DNA from: Balanoglossus misakiensis
Lineage: Eukaryota > Hemichordata
DNA length: 64,000 bases
Direction: 5' to 3'
Assembly (NCBI GenBank): GCA_040954595.2
Contig: CM082579.2
Location: 9,052,001 to 9,116,000 of the forward strand
Shown: one piece after another, positions 42,901-54,289 of the stretch
Numbering within the stretch: the stretch's first letter is position 1
Layout: every line of letters starts with the position of its first letter
Notes under the pieces: model-generated
What the model saw: only the letters and a program-made list of their open reading frames with translations
Databases searched by the model: none
Told to the model about the DNA's origin: nothing
Made by a program: the position numbers and the translations under genes

Positions 42901-45900
42901 AGATGGTGCGCATCTGATAGGCTTGTTGTTCTCTACTGAATTAATTGTTAAATTTCTGAACTTTTAGAATGATCTCTTGTGCGTTTTTTAATTTTTTATA
43001 TTTTTTGCCTACGTATAAAGTAGCCTGATAATGTGAAGACATCTCCGTGCTCCTGGCAAGAAAGTCGCAGAGCACGATTGTCTCAACTTCTCTTCATTTT
43101 ATTTCTGCAGACGTGGCAAGTAAGAACGAATTGGAGCCCAAACCGATACACTGGGCGGCGGTCAACGGGCACACAGCCGTGGTGGACATTCTCTTGCAGA
43201 GCGGCGTCAACATAGACACGGTGGACGCCAAGGGTTGCACCCCGTTGATCATAGCGTGCCAGTACGGACAGACCATGCTGGCCGGCTACCTCATGGGCAA
43301 AGGGGCCAGGCTGCAGCTGGTGGACAAGGAAGGCGACAATGCCCTACACTGGGCAGCTTTCAAAGGTATTTAGCTACCGTTACCATGGCAAATTGAGATC
43401 TAGCCAATCCCAGATTTTCAGTGGGTGGCACAGGCGAAAAAAAAAAAGAGCGTCACCATATGTTCTTTAGAACAGTCAAATATGCCATTTCTGACATATA
43501 TGGGGGTATGTAAATTGGAAGTGACTGTATACCTTTAAGGGTGAGATACAGATTGATTTGGGGAGGGGGAGATTTCTGGTTGACTGGATTCTGTGTGAAA
43601 TAACGCCATCATGGCTGTCTCCGGAGATTTATAATTGACAACAGAACGTCAAATACGTGTACAGAAATTATGGGGTATACCCATGGACATGGAGACGTGA
43701 TGTGCATTTAATTTCCCCACCATTTTGCTCTCAACCAAGTTGGATGTTGACAGAAATTGCGACCCATCTTCAAAGCCACTCACCTTGTTGTCTTGCATAT
43801 GGTATGAACCTCACCATTGACGACAATTGGGTTGGCCCCAGTTGTGATCATATCATAAAAGAGCTCATCAGTTTATTTCTATTTTATTGACTGGCAGGTT
43901 ACTGTGAGCTGACAAGACTTCTTGTGTACTCAGGGTTCAATCCAAGACAGAAGGATAACTTCGGACAGGTTGGTATTTTTTTCATTCAGATTGTCATTTT
44001 CTGCTTGGAAAGTAAAAGCAAAAATCAAGTGAAAGTGAATTAATTTTGAAAATAAAAAGTAAAATTCTCCTATAATGTCTTTTTCTTTCACTGCCTTGAA
44101 TACAGACGCCATTACACCTGGCCTGCATCAGTGGAGATCTACTTTCTGTCAAGATGTTGTGTGAGCAAGACGACGTGGACCTAGAAATCGAAGACAACAA
44201 CGGAAAGACGCCACTTCTACTAGCCGAGGGGAGGAAAAACTCGGACATCGCCAACTACCTAGGGAAGAGACTTAACGTCCAGAAAAGCTTTTTACCCCAG
44301 ATAGACCTCAAGTAAGTGGTGAATTTTGTCATCTGGCTTTGAAGGTGAATAATTCAATGTCAAGTATGTCATGTTTCTGAGTTGTATAATCATCCTTGAT
44401 ATCATCCAGTTTTTGAGATTCACTCCGCATGCCAGCCTCATATTCTGATTCAGGAAGATGATAGCATGTCCACATTGGTTATTTTGAGTTGACTTTAATA
44501 CAATGTACAGATGTCCAACATGAATTTCTGACAAGAACCCCACCAGTGTCGGACATGAAGCACATTGACTTGTTTTTTCTGATTTTCCTTACATTAGGAG
44601 TATAGTGTTTGGTCCGCCTGGCAAGTCGACAGGACCGCTACTATTTTATCTTTTCAGTGTGCTTATTTGGGGTTATCCAATCTACATATACAAAGTAAGT
44701 ATTTGTGTTCATTATGATGGATGCTATTGTTGGCAGTGTGATCTTGGTTATAACATTAGGTAAATAGATAGATACGGGGGCAGGGTGTAATCACTCTTTT
44801 AGAATCACATACAATCACTTTGTTGCTGCACAATAAGAAGTACAGATGTCTTTCTTTCATTGAAATGTTTATGTTTATTGTGTCTAATGCCATTGGTGAA
44901 AAAGTGATCTTGGCTATGACATTTGTAAGATACATGGCAGTCCAACTTGCTCCTTTTGAAACAACTACATGTAGTCCTAAAATAGTTTGTTGCTATACAA
45001 CAATGTGCATATGTTTTGTTTCATTGAATTTGAAATGCCTATGTGTATTAAGTCACAAACCTTTTCATTGCAGGCATTACCGTTAACGTTTGGCTTCTTC
45101 CCCCACTACCACTACATTTTCCTGACCATGAACGTGGTCATGTGGTATTCCTTCTACAAAGCCTACACAACAGACCCCGGCTTCTATCAGAAGAACTCTC
45201 CGGAGTACGACAGAGCGATCAAACAGGTATATATATCCGACAGAACAAATCAAAAGGTGAAAGAGTGTGATTTGCAGCTTCCATTGCTGATTTGTCTTGG
45301 ATCAATGTTAATAATGTGTTCATCGGCAAATGAATGCGACAGTACTTCACTAGTTACTGGGCTCTCATTGGTTTATTTTTCCAAATATTGTGCTGTGGAC
45401 CTTCTCTCCAGCCCCATTCCTTGCAATACACAACACAAGTAAAATGTTTGATTTTTTATCAGTAAAAGTAAAACCCGTCCATTCAGTCACATCCAGTAAA
45501 AAAACATTTATTTCATGTGGTCCCATTTGTGTGCTATTCCCTTCATCATCATGATGTCATGTATTGTCAAAACTTCCCAGTGTTAACTGATCATCTCAAT
45601 AAACACACACTGGTGTGTCTTCTATATGACTGGATCTTCCATTGGCCATCTGCATACATGTGTCCATACCATGTAAATCAACAGATACACAAAATGTCTG
45701 ATAAAGCACACACATTCCAGATCACAGTTATTATTTACATGTAAGGTTATTGTCAATAAAACATCATTCAAGCATATAAATGTAGAAGTGTAGTGCATTG
45801 GCCCCATGTTTATAATAATCTGTGCATATATCCTTGAAAATAATATAATTTTTTACTTTCTTTGGACCTTTTGTGTTTTTTTCCTTTATTACCAACTGGT

Positions 45901-47086
45901 CTTCCAGGTCGCGCACTTTGACGAGTGGAAGCAAGGCAAGAACCCGTTGTCCAGATTGTGTCACACCTGTAGGATAGTGAAACCTCTGCGGACAAAGCAC
46001 TGCCGAGTCTGCAACCGGTGCGTCATGCACTTTGACCACCACTGTCCGTACATTTACAACTGTGTTGGATACTATAATAGGTAGGTGCCACTTTGTTACA
46101 TGTTTGTATGTATGTATGTATGTGTGTGTGTGTGTCTCTCTCTCTCTCCCTTTCTCTCAAAATGTGACCCTTGCCACCCCTACTTCCTTGTATATGGATC
46201 CAGCAAACCTGGCTTTTGATGTCGTACGTTGAACCAAAGCCTAGCTGCACAGCCTTGCGTGTTTGTGCCCCTTCATTGTGAAGTGTGAGCTTGTCTCGCG
46301 TCTATATAGGATCATATGCTACAAGTCATTGTGTGCAAAATTTGTTATTGAGATTAAATAGTTGTCTCGTGTAGTGCTCATGAGTTTGCATCTTTTTTTC
46401 TTTTCCAGAAATTATTTTGTCTTCTTCGTAACAGCAGCAGCAGTGAACGGGTTCATCACACAACTGTTTGCCATCTCACTCATCAAAATGGAAGGCTGGC
46501 GATGGATGTACGTCCTCGGGCTGATACAAGTGATTTTCTTCAGTTTCATTTCTGTCGGCCTGACCGTGGCAACGGTAAGTCATTTATTGCTACATCGAGA
46601 GTCGGTAGCTGTTACTTTTGATAAATTTTGTCAGTATTTTTCTGTTTAGAAATTGCCTGCACATAGCCTTGTTGTGCTTGATGTCCATGGTGGGCCAAGC
46701 TCTTGCAAAGGTGGCTATTAAACAAAATGGCGACAAAGCCAGAGATTTTTCAGCAGACCACTGTGGGCGGCCATTTTGGGCGGCCATTTTGGTAGCCTCG
46801 TTTTGGTTCTGGGGAAAACATAGACTGCTACCTTGACCAGCCATTGAATCATGTTCGTTTTCTATTCCCCCCCCCCCACCCCCACTCACAGTGGTGTATG
46901 GCTGCCTATAATGTGACCACCAATGAGAGAATTAACTGGCAACGCTACCCGTACCTTAAGGATGCCCACGGCCACTACTACAACCCCTACAACCGAGGCG
47001 TGAAGAGAAACATCCAAGAGTACTTCCATCTGAAGCCACCACCTCAAGACGAAGATGTGGAGGCCACAAAGACATTTATTGTGTGA
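39957..47086 (+). CDS. Ankyrin-repeat DHHC palmitoyltransferase (HIP14/AKR1/TIP1 class), 10 exons
   Basis: A multi-pass protein S-acyltransferase that transfers palmitate to cysteines of substrate proteins, usually at the Golgi. Exons: 39957-40108, 41624-41775, 43111-43365, 43898-43968, 44106-44311, 44598-44694, 45074-45226, 45908-46080, 46409-46574, 46892-47086; 1620 nt, 539 residues. About six ankyrin repeats occupy residues 70-280 ([46 protein letters not shown]). Two membrane segments and a TTDPG motif precede the cysteine-rich domain with DHHC at 405-408 ([13 protein letters not shown]). Two more membrane segments and TTNERINW follow. The C-terminus [20 protein letters not shown] resembles plant TIP1 and fungal AKR1 more than vertebrate ZDHHC17. 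Only four membrane spans are evident, against six in HIP14. The catalytic Cys408 and the zinc ligands are intact. Confidence 0.92.
42045..42072 (+). repeat. (AC)n microsatellite, DHHC gene intron 2
   Basis: An ACAC run broken by two ATAC units. Confidence 0.85.
42605..42765 (-). mobile_element. Repeat family D copy (reverse orientation), DHHC gene intron 2
   Basis: Ends CACTATAGACTGGTTTGACC, the complement of the start of the 24259-24427 element. It begins ACCTGTGTTTGTGGCC, the complement of that element's right portion. The body has diverged. Confidence 0.55.
43366..43538 (-). mobile_element. MITE family B copy abutting the DHHC exon 3 donor
   Basis: Relative to 12153-12344 this copy is inverted. 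TTAA at 43535-43538 closes the right end (ACTGTATACCTTTAA). Inner blocks CCAATCCCAGATTTTCAGTG and CGTTACCATGGCAAATT match. Its left edge coincides with the exon 3/intron 3 junction (TTCAAAG|GTATTTAGC), so the splice donor GTAT appears to come from the element. Confidence 0.65.
46105..46157 (+). repeat. (TGTA)n(TG)n(TC)n compound microsatellite, DHHC gene intron 8
   Basis: TGTA units, then GTGTGT, then TCTCTC shortly after the exon 8 donor at 46081. Confidence 0.85.
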
Positions 47087-50000
47087 TGACCCCGTTCTGA
47101 ACAAACCTTCAATAAGCATACTTTTTTTAAAACCTCCATACTTGCTCTTTTTAAGTCTTTTTTCCCCCAGCAATCTCATCTATTTTGAGACAGCTGACAG
47201 ATTGCAAATCCTTTAAGATGTTGTAAAAAGAAAAGTTTTTTCTCTCTCATTTTTTGAATTTCTTGTAGGTTTTTTATATTTCCAGAGCTTCTGCAATTAC
47301 TGTTTCTGTTATCTCTCGTTGCTTCCCTAACTTTGTATGTGTGTAATAACTGCTCACGAGTTCCTTTCCAGTGCGAACACCAACTTTGCCTTGGTGGAAT
47401 TCTTGCGTAGCCCTTTCTGAAGTGAACAGCTAGTGCCGACTGCAGCTTCTTAAATTCAACCGGTTCTTGGAAATCTACAGCAATAGTTCTGTTTTAATTA
47501 TGCACTAGTGTATAGCACTTAAAAAGTTCAGTAGCTTTGAACAAAAAGCACAGCAATTTTTTTTTAAATTACATGAAAAATGAATAAGAATAAGATGATT
47601 ATTGCATAGGTGCACGGGCTGGTTGAAGGAGTTATGGCCATCTCAATTATCCGTTTTGAAAAAAAATAAATCTGCAGGAAATCTGAAGCAATTGCATTTA
47701 GTTCTTGCAACAAAACAAATTTTAGTCCCTGCCCGAATTGACCTCACATGATTAGATCAACAAATATGACAGTAATTACGTTTGCAAACCTTTGTGGTTA
47801 ACACTGTTTTTAGTTCAGATAGCTGCATTTGGTCACAAGTAAACTGAGGCCACAGAAAAACTATTATATTGCCAAAGGGGGTATATGGATCAACCAGTGA
47901 TTGACAAGATTGCATGCCTATACTGTTTCTGGGAAAATGGTCTACTGTATGAGTGTTTTTACCCTACAGTGCATTTATCATGAACACAAACAGTGTACAT
48001 AAGTCTCTTCTCAATTTCTCTCTCCACCACAGCTCAGGTAAAACATAACATCTTAATTGTAATCCTATGCTTAATATGCTTTATTAATTGCGATCTTTAA
48101 ATTCAATAATTGGATCTGAAAATGTACTGGAACACTGTAAATATATAGATATTTAAAAGTGCAATGTCTCTGTACTCTTGTATTTTTGTAGTCTGAGAGA
48201 AGTGAGTTTAACAATTGTAACATTTTCATGATTGCCACACTTTTCTAAAGTAATGGCTTTCTTCCAATCACAAGTAATTTTTTGAAAAAGAAAGAATCAT
48301 CGCAGGATATTATGAGGGCGCTGCTGGGGTTATTTATTTTTCTGTACCCCTCACTAGCTGTTTTAATCTGGTATGCTGCCAGATATTCCACCGGGGTACT
48401 CCATGATCACTGCAGTTCTAACTCCGCCAATCATCCCAGGGGAGCTTGCGCAAACCCCTGTGGAATCATGGTCTATTTGCATACCTGTATGAACCGATCT
48501 ATGTGTAATCATTCATGGTGTATTTTTTTAAACTGCTAGAATTTCTACATGAGTTTTTATATGTACACAACAATGCAGCATACAGTAATATTTTTTTAAA
48601 TCCTTTTTTTTCGCAAATGTTTCATTCCTTCAGCACTGTTGTCTTTATTTTTATGTAGTCAAAATCATTTGTTTTTGTTGCAAACTCGTAAAGTCCAAAC
48701 GTGACTTGCATACACGTTGCCTGGACACATCAGATGTGGTAACATTATAATATTTTGATGGAAATTTCTGTACTGTTGTGTGTTATCGCCTTATCGCGAT
48801 TCTGAGTGGCACACTTTGAGCCATTGACCTCTGAATTGAGAGCGCACGTTTTTTCAATACCCTGCATGTCAGTTTTGTGCTCCCGAATACTAAATTATAC
48901 CCTCACATGTCCTCTGCATGTCTCAATCTCACACAGACCACTACATCTTGTTATGGGTATACAAAACTGAGTTGCGAACTACCGTCCGAGTCGCACTTTT
49001 CACGAGGCAGGAATCGAGACCAAGCAAAACCATGCACGTCACGGGAGACAAAAATAGCGCCCCCACTGTTAATTTGACAAAATTCCACGAAACCAAAAAC
49101 AAAACGATAAAAGAAAACTGAGACCAGGTGTGTTATATGAATGTACTGGCAAACAACATGAACAAGGTGTGTCGCGCACTCATGCATTTCTGTTTGCACG
49201 CAGAAGTACTCAACATGTACAGAGAATAAAAAAATATAATTAGGCCGCCCCCGGCCCTCTGACCCGCAGGTACATCGATTTTATAACATGCTTATCAGTT
49301 GAAAGACAAAGTACACGTATTTATCAAGAGCAAAGATTCCGTATCATTCGATTCCACGACGATGTAGTTGTTCGTGTATTGTCGCATTGTACGGTGTATG
49401 TTGATATTGTCTTCTCTATAGACAAACCATTGTCCCACAGATATCGGTCTTTGTACCATGGTACGTGCATCATGGACTTCACGCGAGATAATCGCATGGA
49501 GCGAAATCTAGTTGAATATACGTTGGACCATGGTTGGACTGGCCCACCCAAATGAGCATGGGTCGTATAGACTTGCTCCAAGTTGACTTGGTGCACGGTA
49601 TAAGCGGAACCATCAGCTCAGTCCCGAATTCGATGACATTCATAAACCAGATATTCAACTGAATATGCTCACAGTGTACATTGATACAAACTGCAATTGT
49701 CCACATCTCAGCAATAAATAAATAAATGTCCCTGAGCACATTAAGATCTATGTCAGATCATATACCCTAGAGTCTATGGTCAGATCAATATTTGTACCTT
49801 GTTTCATCAAACGTACATGCAGCTACTTCAGTAACACTGTAAAACAGGTTATTTTCGCAAGCAATATATTTTCGCGAGAGCCAAAAGAAAAAACGTGAAA
49901 ATACAAACAAAGTCGCGTAAAATGTTTTTCGGGGATAACGATGCAGTATACATAAGGGAACGTGAAAACTAATCCTCGCGTAACAGTTGCCTCTTTTGAT

Positions 50001-50189
50001 ATCGCGAAAATTCCCTGTCGAGAAAATAACCCGTTTTACAGTATTTCACTGGATCGAAAATTTTAGGTAATACGTTACTGTTTGTGGAGAAAAAATAACT
50101 GAATTGCGCATGAACTGCACATTCTAGACTATAGACATCTCATGTAAAGAGAACATTCTAGACCAGACGCCTAGGCCTTATGCTGCAAT
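47087..50189. other. DHHC 3' UTR and spacer to the PI-PLC gene
   Basis: Starts with AT-rich DHHC 3' UTR; AATAAA at 47665-47670 is a candidate polyadenylation signal. No protein family is recognisable in the short open frames up to 49.8 kb. A repeat family C element (49836-50042) ends about 150 bp before the PI-PLC start codon. Confidence 0.5.
49836..50042. mobile_element. Repeat family C, full-length copy (about 207 bp)
   Basis: ACTGTAAAACAGGTTATTTT at the left end is matched on the opposite strand by ACTGTAAAACGGGTTATTTT at the right end, about 20 bp of terminal inverted repeat. The body matches 23716-23860. I see no clear target duplication. Because it sits just above the PI-PLC gene it may lie in that gene's promoter. 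Confidence 0.8.
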
Positions 50190-51032
50190 ATGGGTGGCGC
50201 CTGCCAGAAAGAAGAGTACGACACTACCGTCAGCCCGGCTTCAAAACGTCCGGATTGGATGTCCCGTCTCGACGACGGAATCTCTCTTGCAAGACTCTCC
50301 ATTCCCGGTACCCATGATACAATGACGTACGTGCGAAAAAGGCCTCGATTCAAGTGTCAATCATGGCCCCTGGATGCCCAGCTAGAGGCCGGAATACGAT
50401 TTCTGGACATCCGATGCAAACACATCGAGAACGAACTGCCTATTTACCCGGCCCAGAACTCTAATTTCAATGATGTTCTCAGCACCGTCACCTCGTTTCT
50501 CGGCCGTTACCCTGGAGAGGTTGTACTGATGCGGGTGATGATAGAACTGAAGGACGAGGAACGCAGCACCCAAAGTGTGATAGCTATTTTCAAGAAATAT
50601 ACAGGACGTTACAACCCGAAGTACTTTTGGACGTCGACGGAAAACAACAAGATCCCGTCTCTCGGCGAAGCCCGTGGCAAGGTTGTCGTTTTGGACGACT
50701 TTTCATATGGTCGTGTTGGGATAAATTACAAATATTTCGATCGCAATATTTCCAACCGCTGCCATGTCGCGACACTAGTGAGACCCATTGATTGGAAATG
50801 GAATTCAGTCGAGAGTAATTTACAGAGGGCTCGCAAAGATAACGGAAAGGAACTGTTTCTGACGTATTCTAGTGGGGCCAGTCGCGGCGCATTCCCGAAC
50901 GCAGTCGCCGATCGGATCAACCCGAAACTGTTGCAGTTCTTCAAGGGTAACCCTGGAAAGCACAGGTGGGGAATAGTTGTCATGGATTTCCAAGGAGCTG
51001 TGTTGGTCCAGCAGATTATAGACAGTAACTGA
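50190..51032 (+). CDS. Bacterial-type PI-PLC X-domain protein, single exon, probable loss of one catalytic His
   Basis: One intronless frame of 280 residues. The family cleaves phosphatidylinositol or GPI anchors with two histidines. LSIPGTHDTM carries the first (His42) with Asp43. FLDIRCK keeps Asp73 and Arg75. The block that normally holds the second histidine (usually ...HG, followed by an FDDVL-like helix) reads ELPIYPAQNSNFNDVL, with no histidine at the equivalent position. SLGEARGKVVVLDDF and WGIVVMDFQGAVLVQQI are further family blocks. There is no signal peptide; MGGAC at the N-terminus has Gly2 and Cys5 and could be myristoylated and palmitoylated, although position 6 is Gln. Every other confident gene here is split by introns. 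It may bind rather than hydrolyse phosphoinositides. Confidence 0.85.
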   Translation: MGGACQKEEYDTTVSPASKRPDWMSRLDDGISLARLSIPGTHDTMTYVRKRPRFKCQSWPLDAQLEAGIRFLDIRCKHIENELPIYPAQNSNFNDVLSTVTSFLGRYPGEVVLMRVMIELKDEERSTQSVIAIFKKYTGRYNPKYFWTSTENNKIPSLGEARGKVVVLDDFSYGRVGINYKYFDRNISNRCHVATLVRPIDWKWNSVESNLQRARKDNGKELFLTYSSGASRGAFPNAVADRINPKLLQFFKGNPGKHRWGIVVMDFQGAVLVQQIIDSN

Positions 51033-51625
51033 GCCGCTAGACGGGACAGCGTCCAAAGCGAAATGTAACACAGGGGAATGAGAACGATTTACTACGAACA
51101 TGAACTGACTGCTTAAAATCACTAGCTTTTAAATACTGCACGTCGTCAATGTATTAACACACAAGATGTGATTTCACGTGTTCAACCTTACTCCCCCCAA
51201 TCTCGACAAGCTGTAATTCGTGTTCTTGTAAACTTACTTTTTCACTTTATTAAGGATTGACATTCCGAGACTTGCTCGTTCCATCACATTTACAGCTATT
51301 AGCACAACAGTTCTAAAGAGGGAACATACATGTATTAATATTTAATTCACGAAACCGAATTTTTTTCAGAAGTTCAGTAATGTCATGAAATCTGTCTCGT
51401 CTTTCCAGTCTGTTTCAACTTTATCGATTTTCCGAATGTGTGGTTTCGATTGAACCAAATTTGACCTTTACTAATATCTAAGACAACACATATGTAGTCT
51501 GCCAGATTTAATAGTAAACAGAATCCGGGCGCAACAGCTTGCTTCGTGTCTTCACAATTCCACGTGTATACTTTGCTTGAATATACTAATAGCCAAAAAT
51601 ACATTCCAAGTTACATGCCTAAGCT
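51033..51625. other. Convergent 3' regions of the PI-PLC and coiled-coil genes
   Basis: The 3' UTRs of the plus-strand PI-PLC gene and the minus-strand coiled-coil gene meet here. TTTATT at 51246-51251 is a possible minus-strand polyadenylation signal. Nothing else is recognised. Confidence 0.45.
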
Positions 51626-54289
51626 TTAGATTCCCGAACAAGGTGGCATAGTAGAGGCGCCGGAGTCACTGGGATCTTCGGGTGGTTTCTTTAGGTCCGC
51701 TGTTTGGGGAAAAAAATAAAATAAATTGGAATTAACTGTGATAGATCGAAAGAAATACTGCACAAACTGGCCCTTGGTGCGTCTTTATAGAGGACGATAT
51801 AAATTGTATTCACACCATATCTGGCCAATAATCAATACAAGATAATAGAAATACGGAATAAAACAACCACCAACGATAATTTCATGTACATGTACATACA
51901 ATCATTTCCGCGTGACCAATATTTGCATTTGCACATATTTTTATGCAAATAGTATCCAAAATGACAATTGGGGTAAGGTCGCATGGGGTCGTCTTGATCT
52001 TTTAATTAGTGGTGGTACCATGGGCATGTTCTGTTCCAAGTTTTCGAATTTTGCGGTCCGTTTTGTATATATTGGTAAATTTAAACGTGACATATATTTC
52101 GCAATACGAGATAACTTGAAAAATTATTTACATGTCAAAATTTAGTAACGAGGCCAATCTGTAATTATAATAACGTTACTTACCCATTGATAAAAATGGG
52201 TCTGGTTTCGTTGTGAATATGGGCCGGCCTAAGCTTGAGTACGAAGGTAGCGTCCCAAATGAACCTTGTTTGCACTGATCAGCTTCCAGTTGGTAGTGTG
52301 GGGGAGGAACTGTGGTCGGCCCTGGCACGGGTTCGGGGTGTCCCCATTGCCGGCTCGTTACATCGTGGTTGCCCGAGGCACCGACCGGTTCTCCGACGTT
52401 CTGTCGCGCTGCCGCACCGACGGCAGACCTCGCGGCCGATGCTTCTGCATTGGTACACGGCGACACGTAGTTGTTGATCGGGCTGTTGATGCTGATGTTC
52501 ACGGGAGGGTAGGCAGCGGGCGCGGCGGGCTCGGGGCGCTGCAGATCTCTCGCCAGCCGACCCACGGTGAACCTCAAATCTTCGATGGACTGCCTCATTG
52601 CCTGAATTTCATCCGGTCGCACAGCAGCGGGCTGGTTTAATTTCTGGCGTAGCTGCCCGTTGACGATTTGTTGAGACCGCATCTCCTTCTTGAGCTGATC
52701 GAGCTCTGCCTTCATTGCCTGCTGTGCGTTCTGTTGTGCGCGTTGCCCGTCTTCCAAGATTTTGGCCTTCTGCTTCAGAGCATCCGTGTCTTCGTTTCTT
52801 GAGTACGTCATCTTTTGAAGCTCACTGCAGAGTTCCAGCAGCTCTGTGACTTTCTCCGTCTGGTGGTTGTTGGTCTTGGTGTACAGGTCTAGCGTGGCCG
52901 TGACGACGTTGTACATGTACAAGAACTGCTTGTCGATGTCTCGTATGACCTCTTGGCATTTGTCGCGCTCTCTCTCGGACGCTTGCCTTTCCCTCTTCAG
53001 ATCATCCACAAATCGCTGCATCTGCTCGATATCAAACGGCGGTACCCGTTCCATCTCTGCCTCGTTTGCGGTCATCTGCATCTCAACTCTCTGTTCCCGG
53101 TGCATGTTCGGGACCTCCTCGCCACCACCATACCCGGTGCTGGTATCTTCGACCTGTAAAAGACAAGTTACCACAACTTGAAAAGAAAAGGGGGTGAGTT
53201 GACGGATTAATCGGCCATTGGCTTTATAACTATAGCTTAACAAGATGATGCCAATGTTATATGAACTAAGACCATTTTCGAAGACTGTATGTCCAAACGT
53301 TGATTTGTATAGAGTCAATGCCAACTTGACCTAGGCTTAGTTTCGCAAAGTTACATTATTGTGTAACATCTAGCGTGTGTCATTTGTAAATCCTAATGTT
53401 GACTGCAGGAGGAGTCCGCACGCATTTGAGGAAAAGGTACACCGAGTAATCGATTCAAAATAAAGTGAAATTGCGGTTTATATACAGTGCGATTCCGAGA
53501 TTCCGGCGTTAGTCGATCACAGATAAGAAGTTACACCTCACACATCATGTATGCTTCATTAAATTCAGAGTTGTCATTCAGGTCTATGTGTAGTAATGTC
53601 ATTCAAAGAAATATATGAAATTAAATTCGGTCGCGCTGACATAATTAATATTAACGAGAGATCGAAATTTCACTGAGTGCTGTGAGGTTTTTGACAAACA
53701 GTATCCGATACACATGTACTAGTAAAATGAAAAGACAGTAACCTTGTTTGGAGAGTGTACACCTGAATTTTATTTTAACTATACCTGCTGACATTCTGGT
53801 GCGTATGCGTCATTCCGAACGACCTGTCCGTCCTCTCTTGGTTCGTTACGAATGCTCGTACTGTAATTTAAACAGACGCCAATTTTCAAATGAAAACAAA
53901 AGTTATGGCATCTTTGAGAGAAGGGATTATCATCATCATTATCGTCGCCGACGTAGTAGTCGTCATCACCATCGTCAGTAACAGAAGCAGCAGCAAAAAC
54001 AACAGCAATCGGCTGGACCCAAAACCTTGATGCATGGCATCAGCGTGGGGAAAAAAACACTGATGTGGTGAAGATGCCTACGTTTTAGTTTCAAATTCTC
54101 TCTAAGGAAAGACGAAAGAACACCTTCGCCCAGCTATACCATTAATTTAACGTTTATATTCCGCTTGGTGGTAATCGTTTTACATATTACTTACTCGACA
54201 CCATCATACGCATTCCCGATGCCATGATTGGCCATAATCGTTGTGTATTCTCCACATGGTAGCTCGCGGTAATCGCCACCTTGTGCCAT
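51626..54289 (-). CDS. Coiled-coil protein of unknown function, at least 3 exons
   Basis: Proposed exons (minus strand): 54289-54195, 53153-52184, 51699-51626, about 378 residues. Exon 1 starts MAQGGDYRELPCGEYTTIMA. The long exon encodes a charged coiled coil (ERERDKCQEVIRDIDKQF, LDQLKKEMRSQQIVNGQL) followed by a Pro/Ala/Asn-rich, probably disordered tail (PPVNISINSPINNY). The last exon ends MPPCSGI. The 52184 donor (ATGG|GTAAGT) and the 51699 acceptor agree in phase. Exon 1 ends in phase 2 while the obvious acceptor at 53153 needs phase 0. Either a small exon is missing or the acceptor 14 nt downstream (CCAG|CACCGG) is used. There is no membrane segment or known domain, and I do not recognise the family. 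Confidence 0.65.

Noticed and set aside
48282-48539. 85-codon frame with a hydrophobic stretch after the DHHC gene
   Set aside because: No family match, no neighbouring exons, and AT-rich DNA resembling the surrounding 3' region.
49324-49739. Overlapping minus-strand frames of 86-90 codons
   Set aside because: No recognisable protein and no splice context; they look like chance frames.
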